Shown: positions 9,463 through 18,496, counted from the stretch's first letter. The stretch: DNA of 64,000 nucleotides from Brevibacillus fortis (GCF_003013395.1 NZ_PXZM01000003.1:558001-622000); one strand, 5' to 3'. The notes: generated from the letters alone by a model not told the origin. A program made the numbers and translations.

Positions 9463-9684
9463 TCACCGAAACTTGCCTGGCAAAATTTTGTCGAGTATCT
9501 CACGCAAGTCCTCTTTATGATCGAGCTTGCGACCAATATAATAACCGGTCCCGACAAGCACAACCAAAACCAGTGTATCCCAAAATCCGGCGAGAAGGTA
9601 GATGATGCCGAAAAAAAGTCCGGCCAAAATCCCCATTAGCTTCCCCTTGTGTTCCCACAATAACTCCCACACCATGGACTTCAC
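9463..9684 (-). CDS. DUF2273 small membrane protein
   Basis: This 73-residue protein has two hydrophobic stretches (about residues 16-34 and 36-52) and a charged C-terminus ending RKLDHKEDLREILDKILPGKFR. It matches the DUF2273 family, whose members are found beside amaP and Asp23/Gls24 genes in Gram-positive bacteria. Four bases separate it from amaP upstream, indicating one transcript. Its role is presumably in the envelope-stress complex that holds Asp23 at the membrane; the biochemical function is not established. Confidence 0.85.
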   Translation of the reverse strand: MKSMVWELLWEHKGKLMGILAGLFFGIIYLLAGFWDTLVLVVLVGTGYYIGRKLDHKEDLREILDKILPGKFR

Positions 9685-9687
9685 CTT

Positions 9688-10245
9688 CTATTCCACCCGT
9701 TTACGAGCCGCGTAATTTTCCTGCTGAGCTACTTCCGTCACGACAATGGCCACCTCGGAAATGACAACACCAGCAATCCCTTCGACTTGCTCCTTCACGT
9801 CAGCCTGTAGCTTCTGTGTCAGTTCAGGCAATGGCGTTTCTCCATCTACCGAAACGCGCAGGGTGATAATATTGCCGCTCTCGAGTGCTTTGACTGTCGT
9901 TTTCATATCGCGCACTCCTTTTACACGGCGGGCTGCACGCTCAGCAATGGTCTGGATCGTCTGAATCGTAATGTTAACCTCACCCAAATCACTGCGCTGA
10001 CGGATTCCCCGTTCTACTTTAGGCTTGTTAGAGCGAAAAGAACTGAAAAAGAAGCGAAGGCTGACTACGAGGAAAATAATCGCGACAATGAGATAGGTGA
10101 TGTTCGTACCCGCCAGCATCTGATCCACGTATGGACGGAAAAAATCTTGCGGGATCAGTCCGCTGGTAGCTGCTATCACTATGCAGGACAAAACAATGAG
10201 CGCAAAGCTGTAAATCGTCAAGATAAAGCGGTCAAACAAGTTCAC
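9688..10245 (-). CDS. amaP: alkaline shock response membrane anchor protein AmaP
   Basis: The GTG at 10245 (VNLFDRFILTIYSFAL) is chosen because AAAGGAG lies eight bases upstream; the frame is open further upstream but without a site. The 185-residue protein has two N-terminal membrane helices (about residues 6-28 and 45-65) and a cytoplasmic Asp23-like domain (EVNITIQTIQTIAERAARRVKGV onward, split here by other residues). AmaP of Staphylococcus anchors Asp23 to the membrane. Here it stands between an Asp23-family gene and DUF2273, matching that assignment. Confidence 0.88.
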   Translation of the reverse strand: MNLFDRFILTIYSFALIVLSCIVIAATSGLIPQDFFRPYVDQMLAGTNITYLIVAIIFLVVSLRFFFSSFRSNKPKVERGIRQRSDLGEVNITIQTIQTIAERAARRVKGVRDMKTTVKALESGNIITLRVSVDGETPLPELTQKLQADVKEQVEGIAGVVISEVAIVVTEVAQQENYAARKRVE

Positions 10246-10359
10246 AAGCACCTCTCCTTTCAGCCATGTTTGAAAAAGGAGCCAAACACGGCACGCTCCG
10301 GAAAACTCCATGAATTTACGCTGAAAGCCTAAATAAAATCAGGTTTTCAAATGAGGAAA

Positions 10360-10383
10360 ATGCCCCCTGTTCGTAGGGGGCAT
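10360..10383 (-). terminator. terminator after the Asp23-family gene
   Basis: The 8-bp stem ATGCCCCC / GGGGGCAT is followed on the minus strand by TTTTCC. It separates the Asp23-family gene from amaP, which suggests amaP has its own promoter or depends on read-through. Confidence 0.75.
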
Positions 10384-10397
10384 CCATCCGCTGCTTG

Positions 10398-10814
10398 TTA
10401 GCGCACGCGCTGGTGATCTTCGACCGGTACTGGTGCCGGCGCTTTTTCTTCAGCTTTCAACTCAACATCAACGATATGTACGTTTACTTCTACTACTGAA
10501 AGGCCTGTCATGGTCTCAATCGCATTGCGTACACTATCTTGAATATTTCGAGCGACTTCCGGGATGCGATGTCCGTATTTGACAATGATAGAGACATCCA
10601 CCGCTGCTTCACGGGAGCCAACCTCTACACGCACACCACGCGCTATATTTTTACGGCCTAAACGTTCAGCTATTTCTCCTACGAAACCGCCGCTCATTTG
10701 CGCCACACCTTCTACTTCGGACGCAGCCATGCCGGCGATCACTTCCAACACTTCGGGAGCGATCTGGACCTTACCAAGTTCTGTTCTATCTAAATCTGGA
10801 GTAAACTCTTCCAT
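10398..10814 (-). CDS. Asp23/Gls24 family envelope stress response protein (YqhY type)
   Basis: The ATG at 10814 has GGGAGG eight bases upstream; an in-frame GTG nine bases earlier overlaps that site and is rejected. The 138-residue product shows the Asp23 fold: GKVQIAPEVLEVIAGMAA, then EVEGVAQMSGG, then VDVSIIVKYGHRIPEVA and the final VEVNVHIVDV strand, with a charged tail. In B. subtilis YqhY is encoded between accC and nusB and its loss selects acetyl-CoA carboxylase mutations, so the position next to accBC here suggests a link to fatty acid synthesis. It is followed by a strong terminator. Confidence 0.92.
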   Translation of the reverse strand: MEEFTPDLDRTELGKVQIAPEVLEVIAGMAASEVEGVAQMSGGFVGEIAERLGRKNIARGVRVEVGSREAAVDVSIIVKYGHRIPEVARNIQDSVRNAIETMTGLSVVEVNVHIVDVELKAEEKAPAPVPVEDHQRVR

Positions 10815-10883
10815 GCTTCGCACCTCCCTCTAATTTGTATTTCATTATACCAAGCACACCGTATTTTTACAAATCAGCCCTAC

Positions 10884-12239
10884 TTACTCTTCATCCAGGT
10901 TCAAGTCGTAGGTTTCCAAGAATTTCGTATCGAAATTCCCGCTGACAAATACTTCGTGCTCCATTACCTTCAAATGGAATGGAATCGTCGTCGTAATACC
11001 CTCTACAACAAATTCGCTCAAGGCGCGTTTCATGCGCTCAATCGCTTCGTTACGATCCTTGCCCCACACAATCAGTTTGGCGATCATAGAGTCGTAGTAT
11101 GGCGGAATGGAATATCCCGCATACGCTGCACTGTCAACGCGCACACCAAAACCGCCTGGCGCCAAATATTCCGTGATACGACCTGGCGAAGGCATGAAGT
11201 TTTTCGCAGGGTTCTCAGCATTAATACGGCATTCAATTGCCCAGCCATCCATTTGAATCTCCTCTTGTGTAAAGGACAATGGTTGACCTGCTGCTACGGT
11301 CAGCTGTTCTTTGATCAGGTCAAAGCCAGTCACCAGCTCTGTTACAGGATGCTCTACCTGAATGCGCGTATTCATTTCCATGAAGTAGAACTGTCCGTGT
11401 TTATCCAGCAAAAATTCGACAGTACCCGCTCCGTGATAGGAGACGGCTTTTGCCGCCGCAACGGCAGCCTCACCCATTTGCCTACGCAGCTCTTCACTCA
11501 AAGCTGGAGATGGAGCTTCCTCGATCAGCTTTTGGTGACGGCGTTGTATGGAGCAGTCGCGCTCACCCAAGTATACGGCATTGCCATGCTTGTCAGCCAT
11601 GATTTGAATTTCCACATGTCGTGGACCTTCCACGAACTTCTCCAAGTAAACCCCTGGATTGCCAAAAGCCGTCTTCGCCTCGTTTTGCGCCTGACGGATC
11701 GCTTTTTCCAAATCTTCGTCGTTAACGGCTACGCGCATCCCGCGTCCGCCGCCACCCGCCGTCGCTTTGACCATGACAGGATAGCCGATTTCATTTGCTG
11801 TGACAACAGCGTCAATCACATCTTCGATCAGCCCTTCCGTACCAGGTACAGTCGGTACTCCTGCAGTTTTCATCGTATCCTTGGCTGTGGACTTGTCCCC
11901 CATCTTCACAATCGCTTCTGGGTCTGGACCGATAAAGGTAATGTTGCAGGCGGTACAAATCTCGGCAAAGTCAGCGTTTTCTGCCAAGAAGCCATAACCA
12001 GGATGGATGGCGTCTGCCCCTACCTTGGTCGCTACACTCATGATGTTTGCTATATTCAAATAGCTTTCCTTGGATGCCTTTGGACCAATACAGTAGGCTT
12101 CGTCGGCCAGCTTCACATGAAGCGCTTCACGATCCGCTTCGGAGTATACGGCGACCGTACGAATGCCCAGCTCGCGGCATGCCCGGATAATACGCACGGC
12201 AATCTCCCCGCGATTGGCAATCAATACTTTTTGAAACAT
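10884..12239 (-). CDS. accC: acetyl-CoA carboxylase, biotin carboxylase subunit
   Basis: The ATG at 12239 ([14 protein letters not shown]) follows GGGGGAGA and gives 451 residues, the usual length; the frame is open five codons further but that part is the binding site. The enzyme carboxylates the biotin on AccB using ATP and bicarbonate, the first committed step of fatty acid synthesis. The ATP-grasp glycine loop [12 protein letters not shown], the [13 protein letters not shown] strand, and the catalytic [14 protein letters not shown] segment are intact. It follows accB by 16 bases and probably forms accB-accC with the Asp23 gene downstream. A long open frame on the opposite strand is only a mirror of this gene. 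Confidence 0.98.
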   Translation of the reverse strand: MFQKVLIANRGEIAVRIIRACRELGIRTVAVYSEADREALHVKLADEAYCIGPKASKESYLNIANIMSVATKVGADAIHPGYGFLAENADFAEICTACNITFIGPDPEAIVKMGDKSTAKDTMKTAGVPTVPGTEGLIEDVIDAVVTANEIGYPVMVKATAGGGGRGMRVAVNDEDLEKAIRQAQNEAKTAFGNPGVYLEKFVEGPRHVEIQIMADKHGNAVYLGERDCSIQRRHQKLIEEAPSPALSEELRRQMGEAAVAAAKAVSYHGAGTVEFLLDKHGQFYFMEMNTRIQVEHPVTELVTGFDLIKEQLTVAAGQPLSFTQEEIQMDGWAIECRINAENPAKNFMPSPGRITEYLAPGGFGVRVDSAAYAGYSIPPYYDSMIAKLIVWGKDRNEAIERMKRALSEFVVEGITTTIPFHLKVMEHEVFVSGNFDTKFLETYDLNLDEE

Positions 12240-12255
12240 TCCGCTCTCCCCCACC

Positions 12256-12756
12256 TTATTCTGGCTTCACCAAAAACAATGCTTGGCCATACTCAACCAA
12301 TTGGCCGTCTTCTACGAGCACCTTCACGATCTCGCCGCTTACTTCTGCTTCGATTTCGTTAAAGAGTTTCATGGCTTCCACGATGCAAACGACTTTGCTC
12401 GCAGTCACTTTGTCACCAGCTTGTACGTAAGCCGGATTGCCTGGTTCTGGTGCGCTGTAGAAAGTCCCTACCATTGGAGATACAATCTTGTGGAGATTTG
12501 CTTCATCCGATGCTTGTACAGCTGCTGCTTTCGGAGCTTCTGCTACGACTGGCGCTGCCGCGATAACTGGCTGAGCCGGGATATGTGCTATTGGTGCTGC
12601 AACAGGAGCTTGAACCGCTGGTTGCGTTACGACAATCGTTTCCGTACCATTGGATTTTTTCAAAGACACCTTGGCACCTTCTGTTTCCAAGTTAAATTCT
12701 TGAATGGAAGATTGATCAATTAACTTAATAATTTCGCGGATTTCATGCATTTTCAT
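12256..12756 (-). CDS. accB: acetyl-CoA carboxylase biotin carboxyl carrier protein
   Basis: The ATG at 12756 ([12 protein letters not shown]) gives 166 residues; upstream is AAGGAG at a rather long spacing of 12 bases, and a second ATG two codons later is also possible. The N-terminal region is followed by an Ala/Pro/Val-rich linker (about residues 45-85) and a C-terminal biotinyl domain. The biotinylated lysine is Lys130 in [11 protein letters not shown]. It carries carboxybiotin between AccC and the carboxyltransferase, whose genes are not in the window. The gene lies after the spoIIIA operon hairpin, so it starts its own transcript. Confidence 0.97.
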   Translation of the reverse strand: MKMHEIREIIKLIDQSSIQEFNLETEGAKVSLKKSNGTETIVVTQPAVQAPVAAPIAHIPAQPVIAAAPVVAEAPKAAAVQASDEANLHKIVSPMVGTFYSAPEPGNPAYVQAGDKVTASKVVCIVEAMKLFNEIEAEVSGEIVKVLVEDGQLVEYGQALFLVKPE

Positions 12757-12865
12757 TACGAACAAGCACTCCTTCTTTTCTTTCAATAAGGTTCGTGGAG
12801 TCCATTATGTATCCTTTTGGCAAACCATAAATCCATGGTAGCCTGTTGCCTATACCACGTCAAGA

Positions 12866-12909
12866 AAGGATTTCCCCGCTTCTTTTCCAACAGAAGCGAG
12901 AAAATCCTT
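12866..12909 (-). terminator. probable terminator at the end of the spoIIIA operon
   Basis: An 18-bp imperfect stem (AAGGATTT...CGCTTCT paired with AGAAGCG...AAATCCTT) lies 55 bases after spoIIIAH. It is followed by TCTTGACG rather than a long U-run, so it could instead be a leader structure for accB. Confidence 0.5.
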
Positions 12910-12963
12910 ACCATCATGCCCGTTTCTCCTATCCCTTATTACGAGAAAGTATCGCAGCTTTTG

Positions 12964-13638
12964 TTAGGATGACTTATATTGTACGTTAATGTTTGTCGCC
13001 GGGATATTCAAGTGCTGCTTCACGTTTGCAATGATTTCCACGACCTCGTTTGCGCTTAATTTATCTTTTTGTACAATGACTGTCGCCTTGTCATTTTGGA
13101 CGGTAACTACCGCATCCTGATAGCCGCTCGCCTTGAGCATTTCTTCTGCAGTCATCGTAGCACTTTCCGTATTGGACAGTTCTTCAAACTTCGCCATCGC
13201 TTCTGCTACTGCCTGCGGAGAGGAATCCGTGCTGTTTACGATCGCAAGCTGCTCGTCTTTTTGTTGCGCTAGCATGGCTTCGCGTTTCATTTTGTAGCCC
13301 TGGAAAATTTCGCTCGCCGTTTCTGCAACCGGGACAACCGTGTTTGTTGCGGCTGGTTTCGCTTCTGGCGCAGCAGGAGTTTTTGCTTCCTTAGTGCCAC
13401 TTGTTCCGTCTACCGGAGTTGCCTTTGGAGCTTTATCGACAGGAGTTGCTTGTGGGGCGTGATCGACTTGCTTGGATTCAACAACCACACCGGAAATTTG
13501 CTCTTGTTTCTGGACGGCTTGCTCTTGTCCTGATGTTGGAACCTGTTCTTGCGGCCCCTTCACCAAGTAATATCCGGAGAGCACAACCATGACAGCAAGC
13601 ATTGTCAACAACCATACCGTTTGCTTTCGCAGAATCAT
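12964..13638 (-). CDS. spoIIIAH: stage III sporulation protein AH
   Basis: This 224-residue mother-cell protein has one N-terminal membrane segment (residues 8-26), a Pro/Ala/Lys-rich linker with repeated DHAPQATPVDKAPKATPVD-like sequence, and a C-terminal YscJ/FliF-like domain (about 125-222). SpoIIIAH binds SpoIIQ of the forespore across the intermembrane space and forms a ring of the feeding-tube channel. The C-terminal ASGYQDAVVTVQNDKATVIV segment is the conserved core. It is the last gene of the operon, 13 bases after spoIIIAG, with the site GGAGGTAATGACGA before ATG. The linker is longer and more repetitive than usual. Confidence 0.95.
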   Translation of the reverse strand: MILRKQTVWLLTMLAVMVVLSGYYLVKGPQEQVPTSGQEQAVQKQEQISGVVVESKQVDHAPQATPVDKAPKATPVDGTSGTKEAKTPAAPEAKPAATNTVVPVAETASEIFQGYKMKREAMLAQQKDEQLAIVNSTDSSPQAVAEAMAKFEELSNTESATMTAEEMLKASGYQDAVVTVQNDKATVIVQKDKLSANEVVEIIANVKQHLNIPATNINVQYKSS

Positions 13639-13651
13639 TCGTCATTACCTC

Positions 13652-14347
13652 CTACCCTTTTTTGGGCAAAATGGATATTTTATAAGCGGGAACATCCAAA
13701 ACCTTTTGTACGGCTTCAGTGATCCACGCTTTAACCTGGATGTTATCGGCCCCTTTAGCCACTACCAGGACCCCGCGGACTTTCGGCTTCAGCGTCTTCA
13801 CGATGACGGGTGCATCTTGCTTCCCACCTTGGACGATGACTACTTGTTCATCTCGTGACTGGTCATTTTGATTGCGGGTTGCCTTTTCTTTGTCCATTTC
13901 CTGATTGGTTGAGGAACGAATGTTACGGTTTTTTTCCACAACCAGCTCTGGTGTTGATTCCAGATTGACCATGACCTCCACTTCGCCTACGCCGACAACA
14001 GAAGCGAGGATATCGCGAAGCTGCGTTTCGTAAATGTTTTCATATTCTGCGATGACATCCGTAGTCGGTGATCCCCCCAGTACCTGGGAGGTTACATCGC
14101 CTCCAGAGGGACCGGGTGCCTCATTCCCTATATCTCCAAATCCGAGTGGCTGATCTTTTTCCACTCTGAGAAAATCCGTCAAAATCATGATGGCTACGCC
14201 AATTCCCAATATGACGATGAAATAATGCAGCGGCTTTAGTTTTTGATTTTTGCCCTTGCTCCCCACTACGATTTTCTTCTCTTCCTGCATCGCCTCGCCT
14301 TGTTGCTTCATGAACAGCCTTTTCAGCTTTTCCCATAATTGGTTCAT
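13652..14347 (-). CDS. spoIIIAG: stage III sporulation protein AG
   Basis: The ATG at 14347 (MNQLWEKLKRLF) is preceded by GCGAGGTGAAAACA; an in-frame GTG nine bases earlier overlaps the binding site. The 231-residue product has a membrane helix (about residues 45-63, HYFIVILGIGVAIMILTD) and a YscJ/FliF-like ring domain with SPTTDVIAEYENIYETQLRD. SpoIIIAG forms a large ring between mother cell and forespore. It lies between AF and AH in the canonical order. Confidence 0.95.
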   Translation of the reverse strand: MNQLWEKLKRLFMKQQGEAMQEEKKIVVGSKGKNQKLKPLHYFIVILGIGVAIMILTDFLRVEKDQPLGFGDIGNEAPGPSGGDVTSQVLGGSPTTDVIAEYENIYETQLRDILASVVGVGEVEVMVNLESTPELVVEKNRNIRSSTNQEMDKEKATRNQNDQSRDEQVVIVQGGKQDAPVIVKTLKPKVRGVLVVAKGADNIQVKAWITEAVQKVLDVPAYKISILPKKG

Positions 14348-14378
14348 TGTTTTCACCTCGCTTCACTGACTGTATCCG

Positions 14379-15056
14379 CTACTGCTTTTCTCTTTCTTTC
14401 GATTCGTCCGTGATGACGACCTGACTCTTCGAAAGCCCCCACTCTTTCGCTACATCGTTTGTGATTTGTGCGTAAAGTGGATTGTCGTGATGGGCTGTTG
14501 CTGCAATATCTGATTTGGGATCAGGCTGTATCTCAATCGGTTCGCCAATCGTAATCTCGACAGGCTGGACAGGTTTAATCGGTTCAATCGTGCTCTGCCC
14601 TTTTTGCTCTTCCTTGTTCGTGTCAGCGACTACCAGCTCGATTCGCTCTAGGGTTGGCTGTTCCGGATTTTGCTGATTGACGGTAATCGTCACATCTTCG
14701 ACAGTGACGCCGTACTGCTCTTTGACACTGGCTTTTACCGAGGACGCTACCTGCGACTGGACATAAGCGGTCATCTGTTGATTTTGTTGACCGAGCAGCT
14801 TATCAGTGATGCGCTTCCACTCTGCCGAAGCAGGCTTGTTCAGCTCTTGTTGGTAGCGATCCAGACGAAAGGCCAAATCTTCCTGCGAGAGGCTGAACAG
14901 ACTGAACACGGGAGAAATGATCGTCAGCAAGAGAATCAAGCCCATCACCATTTTTACGTAGCGTTGCAGTGTCGTATTTGGCAGGATCAGATCGAGGAAG
15001 GCAGCCAAAAGGACGAGCAGGATAATTTTTTTCAACCACAGTGTTAACCACGTCAT
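14379..15056 (-). CDS. spoIIIAF: stage III sporulation protein AF
   Basis: The start is taken at 15056 (MTWLTLWLKKIILL), with TAGGTGATGAG immediately upstream, giving 225 residues; the open frame extends much further upstream only because it overlaps spoIIIAE. Two membrane helices (about residues 6-26 and 35-55) precede a soluble region with a QEQYGVTVEDVTITV-like segment (here KEQYGVTVEDVTITV) resembling the ring-building fold. The start lies nine bases after the spoIIIAE stop. It is part of the mother-cell channel apparatus. Confidence 0.93.
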   Translation of the reverse strand: MTWLTLWLKKIILLVLLAAFLDLILPNTTLQRYVKMVMGLILLLTIISPVFSLFSLSQEDLAFRLDRYQQELNKPASAEWKRITDKLLGQQNQQMTAYVQSQVASSVKASVKEQYGVTVEDVTITVNQQNPEQPTLERIELVVADTNKEEQKGQSTIEPIKPVQPVEITIGEPIEIQPDPKSDIAATAHHDNPLYAQITNDVAKEWGLSKSQVVITDESKEREKQ

Positions 15057-15064
15057 CTCATCAC

Positions 15065-16249
15065 CTACCGAACCATCATGGAGATGTTGCCCGCCGCAAT
15101 AATGATCGTAATCGCCAGAAAGAACATCAGGCCTACTGTCGCCAAAGCAGCAAAGACGAACAAAAGACTTTTCCCAATCGTACCTAACGCACTGATGATT
15201 GGGCTGTTTCCAAGCGGTTGGAGAACGGCAGATGACAGATTGTAGATCAGAGCCAGTACCAGTATCTTCAAAGCCGGAAACGCGCAAAGTATGATCAGGA
15301 TCAAAACTCCTGCCAAGCCAACGGCATTTTTGACCAGAAGCGAGGCATTGAGTACGGTATCTGCCGCATCGGAGAACACACGACCTACTATCGGGATAAA
15401 ATTGCCCGTGATGTATTTCGCTGTTCGGAGAGTGACCCCGTCCGCAACTGCTGAAGTCGCTCCCTGTATGGAAATGATGGCGAGAAAAATCGTCAGAAAT
15501 GAGCCAAGGACACCCATTGCAATATTGCGAAGCAAGGTCGCTAATTGCGTTACTTTATACCTCTCTGAAAACAGACTGACGATAGAGAGCATGGCTGAGA
15601 GAAACAGTAGCGGAAACACGACGTACGAGATCATCATGCCACTGGTGTTGATCATGAAGATAATCAGCGGGTGAAACATCGTGGCTGATGCCAAATTCCC
15701 TACTGAAGCAAGCAGCGCGATGACGAGTGGGATCATAGCCAGCATGAAATCAGACATGTTCGCGATTGCGTCTTTGGCATAAGTAATGGCGACATGAAAG
15801 CTATTGATCGCAAGTACCATCAAGACGAGATAAGCAATCGAGTACGCCACTGTTGACACCGCATTACGTTCAAAGGCGTTCTGCATCGTTTCGAGAATCA
15901 TCGCGAAGACCGTAATGATAATAATGGAGCTGAGCAGCTTGCCATTCATCAAAATCTCATGAAAGATGAACTTGCCCATTCCTTGCAGCACTCCTGAAAC
16001 ACTGAAGTCACCTTGCTGCATGAGGATTTGGATAAAGCCTTGCGATTTCAAGTCGGGCAAATACCCTTTATAGTCGCGCTGCAACTGTTGCCAGTACTGC
16101 TCGACTCGGTCTAGCTGCAAGTGATCGACCTGTTGTTGCACGATTTGATTGATCGGACCGGCCGCGGGTGTCACAGCAGCAGACACGGCAACTGGAAACA
16201 AGGCAAGGAGCAGGAACAAGAACAGGATCAGCTTGAAAGTGTGTGCCAT
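15065..16249 (-). CDS. spoIIIAE: stage III sporulation protein AE
   Basis: The ATG at 16249 (MAHTFKLILFLFLLL) is ten bases after GGAGG; an ATG two codons earlier is too close to the site. The 394-residue polytopic membrane protein has an N-terminal signal peptide ending near VSAA, then seven or so membrane segments. It is the largest membrane component of the SpoIIIA complex and has distant similarity to export-apparatus proteins. It lies ten bases downstream of spoIIIAD. Confidence 0.95.
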   Translation of the reverse strand: MAHTFKLILFLFLLLALFPVAVSAAVTPAAGPINQIVQQQVDHLQLDRVEQYWQQLQRDYKGYLPDLKSQGFIQILMQQGDFSVSGVLQGMGKFIFHEILMNGKLLSSIIIITVFAMILETMQNAFERNAVSTVAYSIAYLVLMVLAINSFHVAITYAKDAIANMSDFMLAMIPLVIALLASVGNLASATMFHPLIIFMINTSGMMISYVVFPLLFLSAMLSIVSLFSERYKVTQLATLLRNIAMGVLGSFLTIFLAIISIQGATSAVADGVTLRTAKYITGNFIPIVGRVFSDAADTVLNASLLVKNAVGLAGVLILIILCAFPALKILVLALIYNLSSAVLQPLGNSPIISALGTIGKSLLFVFAALATVGLMFFLAITIIIAAGNISMMVR

Positions 16250-16265
16250 GGACATCCCACCTCCC

Positions 16266-16655
16266 TTATGCCGGCAACAAGTCGATCACTGTTTCGATAA
16301 TGATTTGGATGATCGGTACAGCCATAACCAGGATGAGAACTTTGCCAGCGAGCTCGATTTTCGAAGCAATCGCACCTTGTCCAGCATCTCGGGTCATCTG
16401 TGCACCGAATTCAGCAATGTAGGCAATTCCAATGATTTTTAGAATCGTTTCCAGAAACACAAGGTTCAAATCTGCTTGAACCGCCAATCTTTCCAAAACC
16501 CGAATGACATCTGCTATTTTTCCGACGAGAAAGTAAAAGATGATGACTCCGCTCGCGATCGCCAGCAAAAAGGCGAACATCGGCTTCTGTTCCTTAATGA
16601 CTAGCGCGAGAATCGTAGCCACCAGTCCTAGTCCGACTATTTGTACAATCTCCAT
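16266..16655 (-). CDS. spoIIIAD: stage III sporulation protein AD
   Basis: This 129-residue membrane protein has several hydrophobic helices (MEIVQIVGLGLVATILALVI at the start) and the conserved IIGIAYIAEFGAQMTRDAG segment, which is similar to FliQ-like proteins. The start follows GGAGGGGCTCCAG. It stands 13 bases after spoIIIAC. Confidence 0.95.
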   Translation of the reverse strand: MEIVQIVGLGLVATILALVIKEQKPMFAFLLAIASGVIIFYFLVGKIADVIRVLERLAVQADLNLVFLETILKIIGIAYIAEFGAQMTRDAGQGAIASKIELAGKVLILVMAVPIIQIIIETVIDLLPA

Positions 16656-16668
16656 CTGGAGCCCCTCC

Positions 16669-16872
16669 TCAGTTGAACAGGAAGACGCGTTTTACCTCGG
16701 AGAACAAGTCGCCGATGTAATGGGACACCATGTACAGGACAATGATGAATCCGACCAGAGTTGCCCAATGCGCAATATCTTCCTTGCCCGCCTGCTTCAG
16801 GACCGTATGCAGGATGGCTGTTATGAAACCTACTGCTCCTATCTGGAATACAGGTGTCAAATCAAAATCCAC
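16669..16872 (-). CDS. spoIIIAC: stage III sporulation protein AC
   Basis: The GTG at 16872 (VDFDLTPVFQIGAVG) is chosen because GCGAGGTG lies six bases upstream, giving 67 residues, close to the 68 of B. subtilis. Two membrane helices (about 10-28 and 38-58) make up almost the whole protein, which is the smallest component of the channel. It follows spoIIIAB by 16 bases. Confidence 0.94.
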   Translation of the reverse strand: MDFDLTPVFQIGAVGFITAILHTVLKQAGKEDIAHWATLVGFIIVLYMVSHYIGDLFSEVKRVFLFN

Positions 16873-16888
16873 TGTGAACACCTCGCCT

Positions 16889-17407
16889 TTAGAACATCAG
16901 GATGACGACCAAGAGTCCACCTAAAAAGCCTAAACTCTTGTACATTTTTTCGTACTTTTCCTGTTCTGCACGAGCTTCCTCTTCCAGCCCTCGCAGGTGG
17001 GTGACAGCTAGGCGCAAATGCTTTTGCTGGTCTTCCCGATCGGATGATCCGAGTACCTGACCTAGACTCTCAAGCACCTCTCGCTCTTGTCTTCGCAAGG
17101 CGGTCTGTGTCCAGAGTCTGTTCATTGCTTGTTGCAAGGCTTCCTCAGCCGAATGCGCCTTTTCTGTTTGCAAGAATTCAGCGGCTAAAACAAATACTTT
17201 CCCTACCTCTTCAGAGACGCGATGACCGACCTTCACAAACGCCCGCTGTAATGGGGTCATCCCAAAAACGATTTCCGTTTCGAGCATTTGCAGAGCAACG
17301 AGCAGAGCCCGAAGCTGAACGGGACGATTCGCGTAATACTTGCCGATCTGCCAACCAACCATCGACGCCGAAAACAGGATGAGTACGGCTCCCATCAGCT
17401 TGACCAT
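16889..17407 (-). CDS. spoIIIAB: stage III sporulation protein AB
   Basis: This 172-residue protein has an N-terminal membrane helix (MVKLMGAVLILFSASMVGW), a helical soluble region, and a C-terminal hydrophobic segment (LGFLGGLLVVILMF). SpoIIIAB resembles the GspF-like inner-membrane component of secretion systems. Its start lies inside the last 13 bases of spoIIIAA, so the two are translationally coupled. Confidence 0.95.
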   Translation of the reverse strand: MVKLMGAVLILFSASMVGWQIGKYYANRPVQLRALLVALQMLETEIVFGMTPLQRAFVKVGHRVSEEVGKVFVLAAEFLQTEKAHSAEEALQQAMNRLWTQTALRRQEREVLESLGQVLGSSDREDQQKHLRLAVTHLRGLEEEARAEQEKYEKMYKSLGFLGGLLVVILMF

Positions 17408-18357
17408 GCAACCTTCTCCCTTTCAACCAGGTTCATGCTTTGATCGTAGATGGCCTGGATCGTTCCGACACCTTTAGCGCGGCTGAGTACGATATAACGT
17501 GAAAAGGCTCCATATCGAATCAGCTTGCCCAGCATGGGGCGTTCGGCCACTTCCTTGACGCTTGCTCCATGCGCCGAGCAAATGACGGCTACACCTGCAT
17601 GAATCGCTTCCCAGACAGCATCGCCATCTTCTGCTCTTCCCACCTCGTCCACAATCAGAACATCAGGAGACATGGAACGAATCAGCATCATCATCCCCGC
17701 AGCCTTTGGGCAAGCATCCAGTACATCCGTCCTCGGTCCGACGTCTCGTTGAGGAACTCCTTGCAAGCATCCCGCCAATTCAGAACGCTCGTCCACAATT
17801 CCTACCTTGCGACTTGAAGACCACTCGCTCCCGTAGCTGATAGTTCGCGCCATATCACGCAGCAAGGTTGTCTTCCCGCACTGAGGTGGGGAGATGAGCA
17901 GCGTGTTCAGCAAGTTGCCATCTTCAAACAAATACGGCATGACCTTCTTGGCCGCGCCTTTTTTCTCGCGGGCAATCCGGATGTTGAAGCTGGTCACATC
18001 TCTGATTCCTTTCACTTCTCCCTTGTCCAGCACCACTTTTCCCGCAATGCCAATGCGATGACCGCCAACCACCGTGATGTAGCCCCTTTTCAACTCTTCT
18101 TCCAAGGCATAGAGAGAATGCTGGCTGACCTGGTTTAAGAGCTTTGCAGCCTCTTCTGCTGAAAACAGCCATCCTTGAGCGGGTATGGAAGTGATTTGCC
18201 CCGATGATGTCACGTAGCTAGATTGTTGGCCAAACCGGACTTCTAGCGGCTGGCTTTGCCGAAGCCGAATCTCTTCCAGATTCTCTCTTACCGCGATAGG
18301 AAGGGCCGTCAAAATCGTGCGTAATGTTGCTGGCAATATCACCAAGATCTCATTCAT
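17395..18357 (-). CDS. spoIIIAA: stage III sporulation protein AA, ATPase
   Basis: The ATG at 18357 (MNEILVILPATLR) has AAAGGAGGGTACCTG upstream and gives 320 residues; the longer open frame upstream is leader. A P-loop is visible in LISPPQCGKTTLLRD, with the Walker B-like LIVDEVGRAEDG and a later HGASVKEV. This secretion-ATPase-like protein powers the SpoIIIA channel in the mother cell. It is the first gene of the operon spoIIIAA-AB-AC-AD-AE-AF-AG-AH, which is expressed under sigma-E in B. subtilis. Confidence 0.97.
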   Translation of the reverse strand: MNEILVILPATLRTILTALPIAVRENLEEIRLRQSQPLEVRFGQQSSYVTSSGQITSIPAQGWLFSAEEAAKLLNQVSQHSLYALEEELKRGYITVVGGHRIGIAGKVVLDKGEVKGIRDVTSFNIRIAREKKGAAKKVMPYLFEDGNLLNTLLISPPQCGKTTLLRDMARTISYGSEWSSSRKVGIVDERSELAGCLQGVPQRDVGPRTDVLDACPKAAGMMMLIRSMSPDVLIVDEVGRAEDGDAVWEAIHAGVAVICSAHGASVKEVAERPMLGKLIRYGAFSRYIVLSRAKGVGTIQAIYDQSMNLVEREKVAWSS

Positions 18358-18409
18358 CAGGTACCCTCCTTTTGCAGCATTCTGCCTTTGTCCACTCTGA
18401 CTTACCTCC

Positions 18410-18439
18410 ATCCTATGCGGAGGTGGACGGGTTTTATGC
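18410..18439 (-). promoter_or_regulatory. candidate sigma-E promoter of the spoIIIA operon
   Basis: On the minus strand GCATAAA, a 15-base spacer, and CATAGGAT lie about 55 bases before the spoIIIAA start. The -10 keeps CATA and the final AT of the sigma-E consensus CATACAAT. An ACCTCC/GGAGGT inverted repeat overlaps the -10. The assignment rests on sequence resemblance and on the known regulation of the B. subtilis operon. Confidence 0.35.
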
Positions 18440-18448
18440 AAAAAAAAT

Positions 18449-18483
18449 AGCTTGCTCTCGTGCTAGAAACGCGAGTGCAAGCT
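18449..18483 (-). terminator. terminator after the CD1247-domain gene
   Basis: A stem AGCTTGC-n-CTCG with CGAG-n-GCAAGCT is followed on the minus strand by ATTTTTTTT. It isolates the spoIIIA operon from upstream transcription. Confidence 0.85.
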
Positions 18484-18496
18484 TTTCCTATAGGGA

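Noticed and set aside
10956..12362. 468-codon open frame on the plus strand opposite accC/accB
   Set aside because: It mirrors the accC frame, has Cys/His/Arg/Phe-rich composition, no ribosome binding site and no recognisable domain.
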